Below are positions 1-5,104 of a stretch of DNA of 5,104 nucleotides, piece by piece. The stretch is from Planctomycetaceae bacterium. GTDB taxonomy: Bacteria; Planctomycetota; Planctomycetia; Pirellulales; Thermoguttaceae. The translations under genes and the position numbers were made by a program. The stretch's first letter is position 1; every line of letters begins with the position of its first letter. Location: the NCBI GenBank assembly GCA_031276415.1, contig JAISNF010000221.1:1-5104 (forward strand). Reading direction: 5' to 3'. Under the pieces are notes generated by a model that saw nothing but the letters and a program-made list of their open reading frames with translations, did no database searches and was not told the origin of the DNA.

Positions 1-41
1 CATTTTACGTTACTTGAACGATTAAAAATAGACAGACACTC

Positions 42-69
42 GTAGAGACACAATGCATTGTGTCTCTAC
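42..69. repeat. Perfect 28-bp palindrome, dispersed-repeat (REP/MITE-like) type
   Basis: The 14-base arm GTAGAGACACAATG is followed with no spacer by its exact reverse complement, so the whole 28 bp is a perfect palindrome. From memory, palindromes beginning GTAGAGAC and ending GTCTCTAC occur as dispersed repeats in cyanobacteria and some other phyla; membership of that class is inferred here, not searched. It lies 87 bp past the stop codon of the large minus-strand gene, so it could also help end that transcript. However, no T-run directly follows the hairpin on either strand (minus: GAGTGTCTG; plus: TAAAATTTT), so a simple intrinsic terminator is not well supported. Confidence 0.75.
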
Positions 70-156
70 TAAAATTTTCATTATGATAACTCGTTAAACG
101 AATCTCCATGAACGGTTACTATAATTTACAAAAAATATAACGTTGCGAATGTAAGA

Positions 157-3100
157 TTATGTTTGACTTGGTGATTCTTTTTTCTCTTCTTTTTTTTCCT
201 GTTCGGTTTCTTCATCAACGATTACGGAATATACTTCCGATGTTTGTGTGGAGTCTTCCCATGTTCTTGAAACAGGAACTACCCATTTTTCTTCGTGATA
301 CACAATCCTGTAAACATAAGCCGCACCCAATGCCAGAAAAACACCAAAAGAGGACGCCTGAAGCATTAACAACACCGGAGCAGGTCGGTAAAAAAGAACC
401 GCCAATAACGCTACAATAAGACCGAAAATCGATCCGGCATAACGGGTTCGCGGAAAATAAATTAACGTTAAACCAATAAGAAGCGAAAGACCACTCGAAA
501 ATAATACAATAAGTGAACGCCCAACAATATAAAGCGAAGTCTCTGAATCAGGATGAAGACTGCTAAATAAATATTGATTCGCCCTCGCCGAAATCACGGG
601 ACTTTCCGGCGAATCGTCCGGTAAACCAATGTCCTTTTTCTGAAGCGAAGGAACACGCCCCCAAAACAGATTGTTCCACGACCAACGGTATTCCGGCGTC
701 CAACCGGCAGGAATATCAAGAATATGCCGGTCTTGCGGAAGAATAACTTGCCAATATTCACAACGAATAAGCGATTCCGAATCGAAATGCGGCAACTCCA
801 ACTTCACAAAACTACGAACCGCTTCAAACGGAAATCGATAAATAATCTCAACCAAAACAGAACGTTGCCGTTGCTCCAATGTCAACGGAATCAATAACTC
901 GCCCTTCAATGAAACATCCGCAAGAACCGGCGTCCGATCAACAGAAACAAAAACTTTGTTCTTGCCAATTGCCTGCGGAAGGTTAATAGTTACAGATTCG
1001 CGGTCACTGGTAATCAGATAAATTCCACGATCTTGCCGTAACGAACCGGTTAGCCACGTTTGCAGCCAGGCACGCTCTATAATAGTTGTTCCCAATGCCG
1101 CATGATTAGAGAACGAAATAAGCAACGAAATTTTATCCGGTGTTTGCGACGATTGGAAACTTGTTCCAAGTGTTGACGAATCCGGTGTCGTCATATTCCA
1201 AAGATGATTCACGTCGTCATGAAGTTCTATCAGATAACTCGGCGGAACAATCAAATTGACACGATGATCGGAAACCAATGTTTCCGCCGGACGAATAAAT
1301 GATAACGAAAACGATGACGTCATATCGTATTCAATAGGAGTCGGCGGAATCGAATAGCGAAGCGTTAATTGAAATTTGAACAAAGATTCGGGAAGCATCA
1401 CCAATTTCCGGCTCCAATTTTCCGAACCGTTTTCCGATCTTTCCATGCCGTTTTCCGTACCGGTTAATGTGTTGGTTAATGTTACGTCCCGCAATTCCAA
1501 CGGACGGTTTCCGATTTTCACTTGTAAATGACCGTTTTCTTCCAACGACTTAGGAATAAGAAAATATAATTTTTCAACCGGAACATACGAAACATCATAA
1601 GAAATAATCTGATCAACCTGATCATTCAAATCACGTAACCGAATATCCGTCCGCATTGACGCCGTAATCTTTTGACGATGATAACGAATATCCGCCACAA
1701 AAACAGACTCAACCGGTTCTGTACGATAAAACAACGGTTCCTGCTGCCGTTCCGGAACTTCAAGCCGTAACGTTTGCGAACGCCGACTGCGGCGTGTTAA
1801 TCCGAAAGTCCGTGTCGGCACGGAATTGTTTGATTCCGGCTCCATTGCCGCCAAACCGGAATCAGTATCCTCGTCAATCGGAATCACTTCAACATTGTCC
1901 GCCGGAATAATCACCACCGGAGCCGGTTCACTCCATGTTACCAATGGTTGCGGTAACGGAATCACCAATCGTTGTTTTTTTTCGCCTTCCTCCACCGGAA
2001 GTGAACGATAGGCTTTGAGTTCTATTTCAAAGGAACCGTCAGTAGGTGTTCGGAAAGGAATTGTTAAAAGCCCGTTTTCGTCTTGCTCAACCCCAACAGT
2101 ATCAATAATATTAGAAGGTTTAATTTCGCCGTTCCATTTCCAATCAGGCAACCGAATCGAAAGACTTTCCGTCTTAGAACCCAAAACTTCATACAACAAC
2201 CGCGCCGTCAATACAAGAGAACCTTTATTGATTTCGATTTGATATTCCGGTTTGACATTGGTTCGCGGCTGCGGCGAAACAATTCGCCCTTGCAAAAGGA
2301 AAGGCTGCGAAAAAAATTCAAATCGGGCATCAACTTCTTCGTAGGTTGCAGAATCGGCAAGTTCTGTTTGCCGAATACCACGAATTGGTTTCCAGTTTGA
2401 CCGCATATCGGTAGGAACCGATGCCGTGAGATAACCAAATTGCCGTTCCGCACCGATTACCTCAAAACCGCCAAGATCACGCCAAATATCTTGTTTTTCC
2501 GTATTGAGTTGCTGAATTGCTTTGAGACGAATATTGACATAACCGGAAGTTTTTCGCGGAAACCGGATTTCCAAAATCGACGAAGACACCGTTTCGCTTT
2601 TAACCCAATCAAAAGAATAGCCGCCGGCAGCATATTTTTCTGTTGTTTCACGATCCAGAGTTGTCCCTGACGGCAACCTGATGCGTAATCGGTCAAAAAC
2701 AGAAGTCGGAGAACTACGTACCGGCAAAAGTACATCATAAATATTTGATTTGGCTTCCAGTTGCACTTTAATCAAAGCATCTTCAACATAAAGAACAGGA
2801 CGATCATCAAGCGGTTCTGTTTTTTTCTTCCGCCAGGAAAGTTCAAAATCCGAACTCAGACCAAGTATTTTGAATTGCGTGATTGGTTGATTGGGTAAAT
2901 CGGACGTATTGAGCAATGCTCCTTGTGAAACGGTTGCGGCGATTTCTTTCTCTGGAACCGACAAGATAAATTGCGAACTAACCGCTTGCGGAAAAGAAAT
3001 CGCCAGCCGGTTTTCTTCGTTACCGATTTGTGTCAGGGGAAACCAAAGAGATAAAATCAGTTCGTAACGTTGTTTTGTTGAATTTTTTTCTTCTTTTGTA

Positions 3101-3813
3101 TTTTTGTTGTTATTAGCGTTATTTTCCAAGTTTTCCGATAATTTCTCCGGCAATTTTTCCGGCAAGGGAACGGGGATTTCGGAGTTCGGTTTTCGGTCTA
3201 TTGCGGAATTTATTGTGGGATTTATGATGGAATTTTCCGGTTGCTGGAGGTTCGTGGGTTCGGGAATTTGGGGGCGAATTAACACAAGATATTGACCTGA
3301 TTGGGAATCAACGGTCAAATCAAAAGAACCCGGTCCGCGAAATATCGGTTGTGCCTTTCCGTTAGCGGGCAAAATGCCTTCTTTCATTCCGATTGGGATA
3401 AGGAGCGGGCGGTTATTGAATGCTGTCAAAACGATTCGGATTTCGGCTTCAACGTGACGGTCAACAACTTTTCCGACAACATTAAGTTCTTGTAAACCAA
3501 ACGGCGGCAACGGATTTTTTCTATCCCGTAAAAGAAAATTCCAAAAATCGTCAAGGTCTTCCAGAGGCCAACCTTTTGGGAGATGGAGCAAACGTTTCCC
3601 TTCGGTGTTAAAAATGACAACGGCATCAAGTGGCGCCTGCTCAATAACGGGTGAAACCGGACTGATTTTAACCGGCTCCGCCGCAACATCCCGAACCGCC
3701 GGACTTTGAGCAGAAATATGATTGACCGCTGTGAGCAAAACCGTGAATAAAACACAGAAAAAAATCAACACCGGCAACCGAGTTCGGTTAATAAACAAAA
3801 AAATTAAAGGCAT
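157..3813 (-). CDS. Large exported, C-terminally membrane-anchored protein of unknown function (planctomycete-type)
   Basis: This is a 1218-residue protein with no catalytic motif that I recognise. The N-terminus is a signal peptide: hydrophobic core at residues 13-30 and a likely cleavage after I-S-A at residue 35. A low-complexity Asn/Pro/Glu linker covers about residues 183-250. The rest, to about 1090, reads as alternating beta-strands typical of stacked beta-sandwich domains. Three membrane helices follow (about 1097-1119, 1125-1142, 1147-1170), then a Glu/Lys-rich tail. The PRTR loop between helices 1 and 2 fits a cytoplasmic side, which places the large domain outside and the tail inside. 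From memory, FDRLRIRLPSG (near 372), FEVIGAERQFGYL (near 451), FEFFSQPFLL (near 500) and PEYRWSWNNLFWGR (1040-1053) resemble a widespread uncharacterised planctomycete family; this was not searched. The ATG at 3813 is chosen because the signal peptide follows it directly. The Shine-Dalgarno is weak (only TAGG, about 9 nt upstream). A structural or cell-envelope role is a guess. Confidence 0.93.
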   Translation of the reverse strand: MPLIFLFINRTRLPVLIFFCVLFTVLLTAVNHISAQSPAVRDVAAEPVKISPVSPVIEQAPLDAVVIFNTEGKRLLHLPKGWPLEDLDDFWNFLLRDRKNPLPPFGLQELNVVGKVVDRHVEAEIRIVLTAFNNRPLLIPIGMKEGILPANGKAQPIFRGPGSFDLTVDSQSGQYLVLIRPQIPEPTNLQQPENSIINPTINSAIDRKPNSEIPVPLPEKLPEKLSENLENNANNNKNTKEEKNSTKQRYELILSLWFPLTQIGNEENRLAISFPQAVSSQFILSVPEKEIAATVSQGALLNTSDLPNQPITQFKILGLSSDFELSWRKKKTEPLDDRPVLYVEDALIKVQLEAKSNIYDVLLPVRSSPTSVFDRLRIRLPSGTTLDRETTEKYAAGGYSFDWVKSETVSSSILEIRFPRKTSGYVNIRLKAIQQLNTEKQDIWRDLGGFEVIGAERQFGYLTASVPTDMRSNWKPIRGIRQTELADSATYEEVDARFEFFSQPFLLQGRIVSPQPRTNVKPEYQIEINKGSLVLTARLLYEVLGSKTESLSIRLPDWKWNGEIKPSNIIDTVGVEQDENGLLTIPFRTPTDGSFEIELKAYRSLPVEEGEKKQRLVIPLPQPLVTWSEPAPVVIIPADNVEVIPIDEDTDSGLAAMEPESNNSVPTRTFGLTRRSRRSQTLRLEVPERQQEPLFYRTEPVESVFVADIRYHRQKITASMRTDIRLRDLNDQVDQIISYDVSYVPVEKLYFLIPKSLEENGHLQVKIGNRPLELRDVTLTNTLTGTENGMERSENGSENWSRKLVMLPESLFKFQLTLRYSIPPTPIEYDMTSSFSLSFIRPAETLVSDHRVNLIVPPSYLIELHDDVNHLWNMTTPDSSTLGTSFQSSQTPDKISLLISFSNHAALGTTIIERAWLQTWLTGSLRQDRGIYLITSDRESVTINLPQAIGKNKVFVSVDRTPVLADVSLKGELLIPLTLEQRQRSVLVEIIYRFPFEAVRSFVKLELPHFDSESLIRCEYWQVILPQDRHILDIPAGWTPEYRWSWNNLFWGRVPSLQKKDIGLPDDSPESPVISARANQYLFSSLHPDSETSLYIVGRSLIVLFSSGLSLLIGLTLIYFPRTRYAGSIFGLIVALLAVLFYRPAPVLLMLQASSFGVFLALGAAYVYRIVYHEEKWVVPVSRTWEDSTQTSEVYSVIVDEETEQEKKEEKKESPSQT
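3131..3166 (-). repeat. Three 12-bp tandem repeats inside the linker of the large gene
   Basis: Three consecutive 12-bp units, TTTTCCGATAAT, TTCTCCGGCAAT and TTTTCCGGCAAG (plus strand), encode the tetrapeptide series PEKL, PEKL, SENL on the minus strand. They lie in the low-complexity linker and look like slippage-expanded, in-frame spacer sequence. No function is assigned. Confidence 0.75.
3205..3240 (-). repeat. Second 12-bp imperfect tandem repeat in the same linker
   Basis: GGAATTTATTGT, GGGATTTATGAT and GGAATTTTCCGG follow one another at exact 12-bp spacing and encode a tetrapeptide series of the form N-(S/P)-x-I on the minus strand. With the repeat at 3131-3166 this shows that the linker grew by short in-frame duplications. 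Confidence 0.6.
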
Positions 3814-3822
3814 GGGAAAATA

Positions 3823-3840
3823 CCTAATAAACCTAATAAA
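3823..3840 (-). repeat. Tandem 9-bp repeat in the 5' leader of the large gene
   Basis: CCTAATAAA occurs twice back to back (TTTATTAGG on the coding strand), ending 9 nt before the ATG at 3813. Each copy carries TTAGG, the only sequence near the start that resembles a Shine-Dalgarno site. It may be a regulator or ribosome-proximal element, or simply chance AT-rich slippage. The rest of 3841-3911 is AT-rich. A TAGAAT hexamer on the minus strand (3872-3877) could be a -10 box, but I see no convincing -35 box for it. Confidence 0.5.
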
Positions 3841-3911
3841 TTCGCTAAATAAATAAAAAACTTTCCTTTTTATTCTAATCCATTTTAAATATAAGATAAA
3901 GCGGTAAAAAC

Positions 3912-3951
3912 AAAAAAGTAATTGACGGAATTATTCGGCAATTACTTTTTT
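3912..3951. terminator. Bidirectional intrinsic terminator
   Basis: AAAAAAGTAATTG (3912-3924) and its exact complement CAATTACTTTTTT (3939-3951) form a 13-bp stem. Inside it, 3926-3929 can pair with 3934-3937 (one G-U), leaving the loop ATTA. On both strands the hairpin runs into six T residues, the pattern of a rho-independent terminator usable in either direction. On the minus strand it would end the transcript of the repeat-containing ORF, whose TAA stop (3931-3933) sits in the hairpin loop. It would also isolate the large downstream gene, so that gene probably has its own promoter in 3814-3911. No plus-strand gene ends here. Confidence 0.8.
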
Positions 3952-4485
3952 AACACCGAGCAAAGCAATTAGTCCCGCAATGACGAAATGACGCATAATC
4001 GTAGGTTGTTGCGAAACTTCGTCTATCTTTGGAATTGCCGAATCAATGAGACATTTCAAAAATTTTGCGGCGGAATTTACAAATTTTACGGCGGAATTTA
4101 CAAATTTTACGGCGGAATTTACAAATTTTACGATGGAATTTACAAATTTTGCGGCGGAATTTACAAATTTTACGGCGGAATTAACTAATTTTGCGGCGGA
4201 ATTAACTAATTTTACGGCAGAATTAACTAATTTTGCGGCGGAATTAACTAATTTTACGGCATCCGGATATCCGAATACGGCATCCGGATATCCGAATACG
4301 GCATCCGGATATCCGAATACGGCATCCGGATATCCGAATACGGCATCCGGATGTCCGAATACGGCATCCGGATATCCGAATACGGCATTCGGATATCCGA
4401 ATGCGGCATTTTGTCCCCCGAATAAATCGGATTGTTTGTAAAATATATTGCGTTGTTCCGCCTTTATCTTGGAATTGTTACCCAA
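3931..4485 (-). CDS. Putative heptapeptide-repeat protein (hypothetical; coding status uncertain)
   Basis: This 184-codon frame matches no family I recognise. Order: a non-repeated head of about 20 residues (start MGNNSKIKAEQ); eight heptapeptides of FGYPDAV type, the first degenerate as FGGQNAA; nine of K(L/F)VNSA(V/A) type; then a non-repeated tail of about 45 residues with a short hydrophobic stretch (FVIAGLIALLGV) and the end KKVIAE. The proline-bearing repeats cannot be helical; the K(L/F)VNSAV repeats place hydrophobic residues 3-4 apart, as in coiled or amphipathic helices. The start is TTG because an in-frame stop (4495-4497) leaves no other candidate upstream. AAGGGG lies 5 nt before it. 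The stop falls inside a terminator hairpin. These points favour translation. Against it: no ATG, a mostly tandem-repeat sequence, and an antisense frame (4046-4441) that is also open. No minus-strand promoter is clear. The gene would be divergent from the rRNA operon. Confidence 0.45.
   Translation of the reverse strand: MGNNSKIKAEQRNIFYKQSDLFGGQNAAFGYPNAVFGYPDAVFGHPDAVFGYPDAVFGYPDAVFGYPDAVFGYPDAVKLVNSAAKLVNSAVKLVNSAAKLVNSAVKFVNSAAKFVNSIVKFVNSAVKFVNSAVKFVNSAAKFLKCLIDSAIPKIDEVSQQPTIMRHFVIAGLIALLGVKKVIAE
4067..4255. repeat. 21-bp tandem repeat, block A (9 units)
   Basis: There are nine units of exactly 21 bp with no indels, each starting (A/G)CGGC and ending AATTTT. Units 1-5 carry GGAATTTACAAATTTT. 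Units 6-9 carry GGAATTAACTAATTTT, two linked changes that spread through later copies. Unit 4 has CGATGG in place of CGGCGG, and unit 8 has GCAG in place of GCGG. A decayed extra unit (ATGAGACATTTCAAAAATTT plus one T, 4046-4066) precedes the block. On the minus strand the units encode K(F/L)VNSA(V/A). Each unit has AATT and AAATTTT or TAATTTT tracts, so similar tracts recur every two helical turns. Confidence 0.95.
4256..4423. repeat. 21-bp tandem repeat, block B (8 units)
   Basis: This block continues block A without a break in phase. There are seven good units, ACGGCATCCGGATATCCGAA plus T, and one degenerate unit (4403-4423) with TTTTGTCCCCCG at its centre. The first five bases, ACGGC, are shared with block A. 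Six units contain the palindrome CGGATATCCG; the fifth has GATGTC instead. The seventh has ATTCGGATATCCGAAT (4387-4402), a perfect 16-bp palindrome. On the minus strand the units encode FGYPDAV. The total array (4067-4423) is 357 bp, exactly 17 x 21. Confidence 0.95.
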
Positions 4486-4490
4486 ACGAT

Positions 4491-4496
4491 CCCCTT
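4491..4496 (-). promoter_or_regulatory. Shine-Dalgarno-like site before the TTG start
   Basis: AAGGGG on the minus strand lies 5 nt upstream of the TTG at 4483-4485 and can pair with the anti-Shine-Dalgarno end of 16S rRNA with one G-U pair. It overlaps the in-frame upstream stop codon TAA, so it marks the only possible start for the repeat ORF. It is the main sequence argument that the ORF is translated. Confidence 0.4.
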
Positions 4497-4522
4497 AAAA
4501 TCACGCAGGATGATGAACTCTA

Positions 4523-4556
4523 AGAAAAAAAATAAAAATTTTTCCCAAATTTTTTT
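4523..4556 (+). promoter_or_regulatory. A/T-tract region upstream of rRNA promoter P1 (UP-element-like)
   Basis: Runs of A and T (AAAAAAAATAAAAATTTTT, then AAATTTTTTTT) lie directly upstream of the P1 box, in the place where rRNA promoters usually carry an UP element bound by the alpha subunits of RNA polymerase. A shorter A/T tract (4652-4666) has the same position upstream of P2. The role is inferred from position and composition only. Confidence 0.45.
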
Positions 4557-4594
4557 TGCCCCCTCATTGACCAATAAAACGACTTTGCTATACT
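4557..4594 (+). promoter_or_regulatory. rRNA promoter P1 with upstream TGCCCCCT box
   Basis: A -35 hexamer TTGACC (4567-4572), a 16-bp spacer and a -10 hexamer TATACT (4589-4594) fit a sigma70-type promoter; transcription would start near 4601. The box TGCCCCCT (4557-4564) lies 2 bp before the -35, and the same box precedes P2. The promoter points toward the 16S gene, whose mature end is about 435 nt downstream of the inferred start. Confidence 0.7.
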
Positions 4595-4667
4595 TATGAA
4601 ATACTTGAGAGTAAGTGGGCATTGAGTGAGAATTATTAACTCAAAACAGCGAATAAAAAAAATTTTC

Positions 4668-4704
4668 TGCCCCCTGTTGACAGAAATAGATGTCCCGCTA
4701 AAAT
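4668..4704 (+). promoter_or_regulatory. rRNA promoter P2 with upstream TGCCCCCT box
   Basis: A consensus -35 TTGACA (4677-4682), a 16-bp spacer and TAAAAT (4699-4704) form the strongest promoter in the window, with a predicted start near 4711. TGCCCCCT (4668-4675) lies 1 bp before the -35. P2 is 110 bp downstream of P1 and has the same spacer length and the same order of elements: A/T tract, C-rich box, -35, -10. Tandem promoters are common at rRNA operons. Confidence 0.8.
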
Positions 4705-4787
4705 CTTGCGTATGTTGTTGATGAAAAGAAGTAAAACGACTAACGAATAAGTTGTAATACTTCAGAAAGTTTTATTGACGACAAATT

Positions 4788-4800
4788 TGATCTTTGACAA
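4788..4800 (+). promoter_or_regulatory. boxA-like rRNA antitermination site
   Basis: TGATCTTTGACAA matches the E. coli rRNA leader boxA (TGCTCTTTAACAA) at 11 of 13 positions. In that system boxA RNA binds NusB-NusE and lets RNA polymerase read through the untranslated rRNA operon. Its position, between the promoters and 16S and about 235 nt before the mature end, agrees with this role. Confidence 0.75.
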
Positions 4801-4868
4801 TTAGGTAGTGATGAAATGGCGGTTGATGGCGTTGTCGTAGAATGATACGATAAATAACCATTGGCCGG

Positions 4869-4897
4869 TCATAAAAATTTCGACGAAATTTTTGTGA
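4869..4897 (+). other. Leader hairpin 1
   Basis: AAAAATTTCG (4873-4882) and CGAAATTTTT (4884-4893) are exact complements around a single A, giving a practical loop of CGACG. The stem extends outward to 4869/4897 with one U-G pair. No T-run continues beyond it, and it lies downstream of boxA, so it is more likely a folding or processing element than a terminator. Confidence 0.6.
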
Positions 4898-4909
4898 ACT
4901 CCAAAAAAT

Positions 4910-4923
4910 CCAATGAGGATTGG
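4910..4923 (+). other. Leader hairpin 2
   Basis: CCAAT and ATTGG pair around the loop GAGG. This is a short 5-bp stem between leader hairpins 1 and 3; support is modest because of its length. Confidence 0.4.
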
Positions 4924-4940
4924 TGATGAATAATAAAAGT

Positions 4941-4966
4941 CCTTAGATGATGACCATCATTTAAGG
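4941..4966 (+). other. Leader hairpin 3
   Basis: CCTTAGATGAT (4941-4951) pairs with ATCATTTAAGG (4956-4966), giving an 11-bp stem with one G-U pair and the four-base loop GACC. It is the most regular structure in the leader, about 70 nt before 16S, where ribosomal precursor processing signals are expected. Its function is inferred. Confidence 0.65.
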
Positions 4967-5035
4967 CAACCAGAGAGCGATCTCGATCAGTTTGAAATTA
5001 GCCGTTTCTGCAAAGGAACGATTGCTATATGAAAT

Positions 5036-5104
<69 letters not shown>

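Larger units (their letters stand above)
4711..5035 (+). other. 16S rRNA leader (external transcribed spacer)
   Basis: This stretch of about 325 nt between the predicted P2 start and the mature 16S end has no gene on either strand. It holds a boxA-like site (4788-4800) and four local hairpins (4869-4897, 4910-4923, 4941-4966, 5003-5020). The fourth has a CGTTTC/GGAACG stem with one G-U and the loop TGCAAA, ending 15 nt before 16S. Part of the leader may pair with sequence after the 16S gene for RNase III processing, but the partner lies outside the window. The 4486-4556 part of the gene-free region upstream holds only A/T tracts and the repeat ORF's 5' region. Confidence 0.75.

Noticed and set aside
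42..69. Intrinsic terminator of the large gene
   Set aside because: The hairpin is perfect, but no T-run follows directly on the minus strand (the next T-run is about 12 nt further), so it is listed as a repeat instead.
1826..2453. Several short open frames on both strands inside the large gene
   Set aside because: They overlap the 1218-codon gene in other frames, lack ribosome sites and give protein sequences without plausible domains.
3203..3236. Shared ancestry between the linker of the large gene (GCGGAATTTA, GATGGAATTTT) and block A units
   Set aside because: Similar short words occur on the same strand, but the period is 12 bp rather than 21 and the match is limited to about 8 bases in AT-rich sequence, so chance or shared codon preference is enough.
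3988..4188. Plus-strand open frame reading GGIYKFY repeats
   Set aside because: A third reading of block A that ends as soon as the TTAACTAA variant brings a stop; an artefact of stop-free tandem repeats.
4067..4423. CRISPR array
   Set aside because: The units are contiguous with no unique spacers, and 21 bp is too short; no cas genes are present.
4046..4441. Plus-strand open frame of 131 codons (AEFTNFT and ASGYPNT heptads)
   Set aside because: It is the antisense of the minus-strand repeat ORF. It begins within a decayed repeat unit, has no good Shine-Dalgarno site, and no promoter or terminator on the plus strand supports it. The minus frame has better start and stop context. It remains a weak alternative.
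4486..4700. Replication origin in the AT-rich gene-free stretch
   Set aside because: No DnaA-box consensus (TTATCCACA-like) was seen, and the A/T tracts are explained by the rRNA promoters.
4775..4801. Third rRNA promoter (TTGACG then GACAAT)
   Set aside because: The spacer is 15 bp, both hexamers are weak, and the second overlaps the boxA-like site, which explains the sequence better.

Overview
The right edge holds the first 69 nucleotides of a 16S rRNA gene on the + strand. It contains GGATTAGGCATGCAAGTC, the target of the Planctomycetes probe Pla46, at exactly 16S positions 46-63 if the mature 5' end is at 5036. The source is therefore very probably a planctomycete. The DNA looks moderately AT-rich by eye, which is low for this phylum; a host- or gut-associated lineage is possible, but that is inference.

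Layout from left to right: (1) 1-156 has no gene but carries a perfect 28-bp palindrome (42-69) of the dispersed-repeat type. (2) 157-3813, minus strand, is one large gene for a 1218-residue exported, membrane-anchored protein: signal peptide, about 1050 residues outside the membrane, three C-terminal membrane helices and a charged tail. It looks like an uncharacterised planctomycete family. (3) 3814-3930 is a short AT-rich spacer that probably holds that gene's promoter, followed by a strong bidirectional terminator hairpin (3912-3951). (4) 3931-4485, minus strand, is an open frame of 184 codons (TTG start with a Shine-Dalgarno-like AAGGGG). Its middle is a strictly phased array of seventeen 21-bp units: nine of one sequence family followed by eight of another. 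Whether it is a real protein or a DNA-level repeat array is unresolved. (5) 4486-5035 is the rRNA control region, transcribed to the right: two sigma70-type promoters, each preceded by the same TGCCCCCT box, then a leader with a boxA-like antitermination site and four local hairpins. (6) 5036 onward is 16S rRNA.

The two minus-strand genes are divergent from the rRNA operon. The terminator between them suggests separate transcription units. No functional link between the large membrane protein and the rRNA genes can be shown. The most unusual items are the two-family 21-bp array beside the rRNA promoters and the twin promoters sharing a C-rich box.
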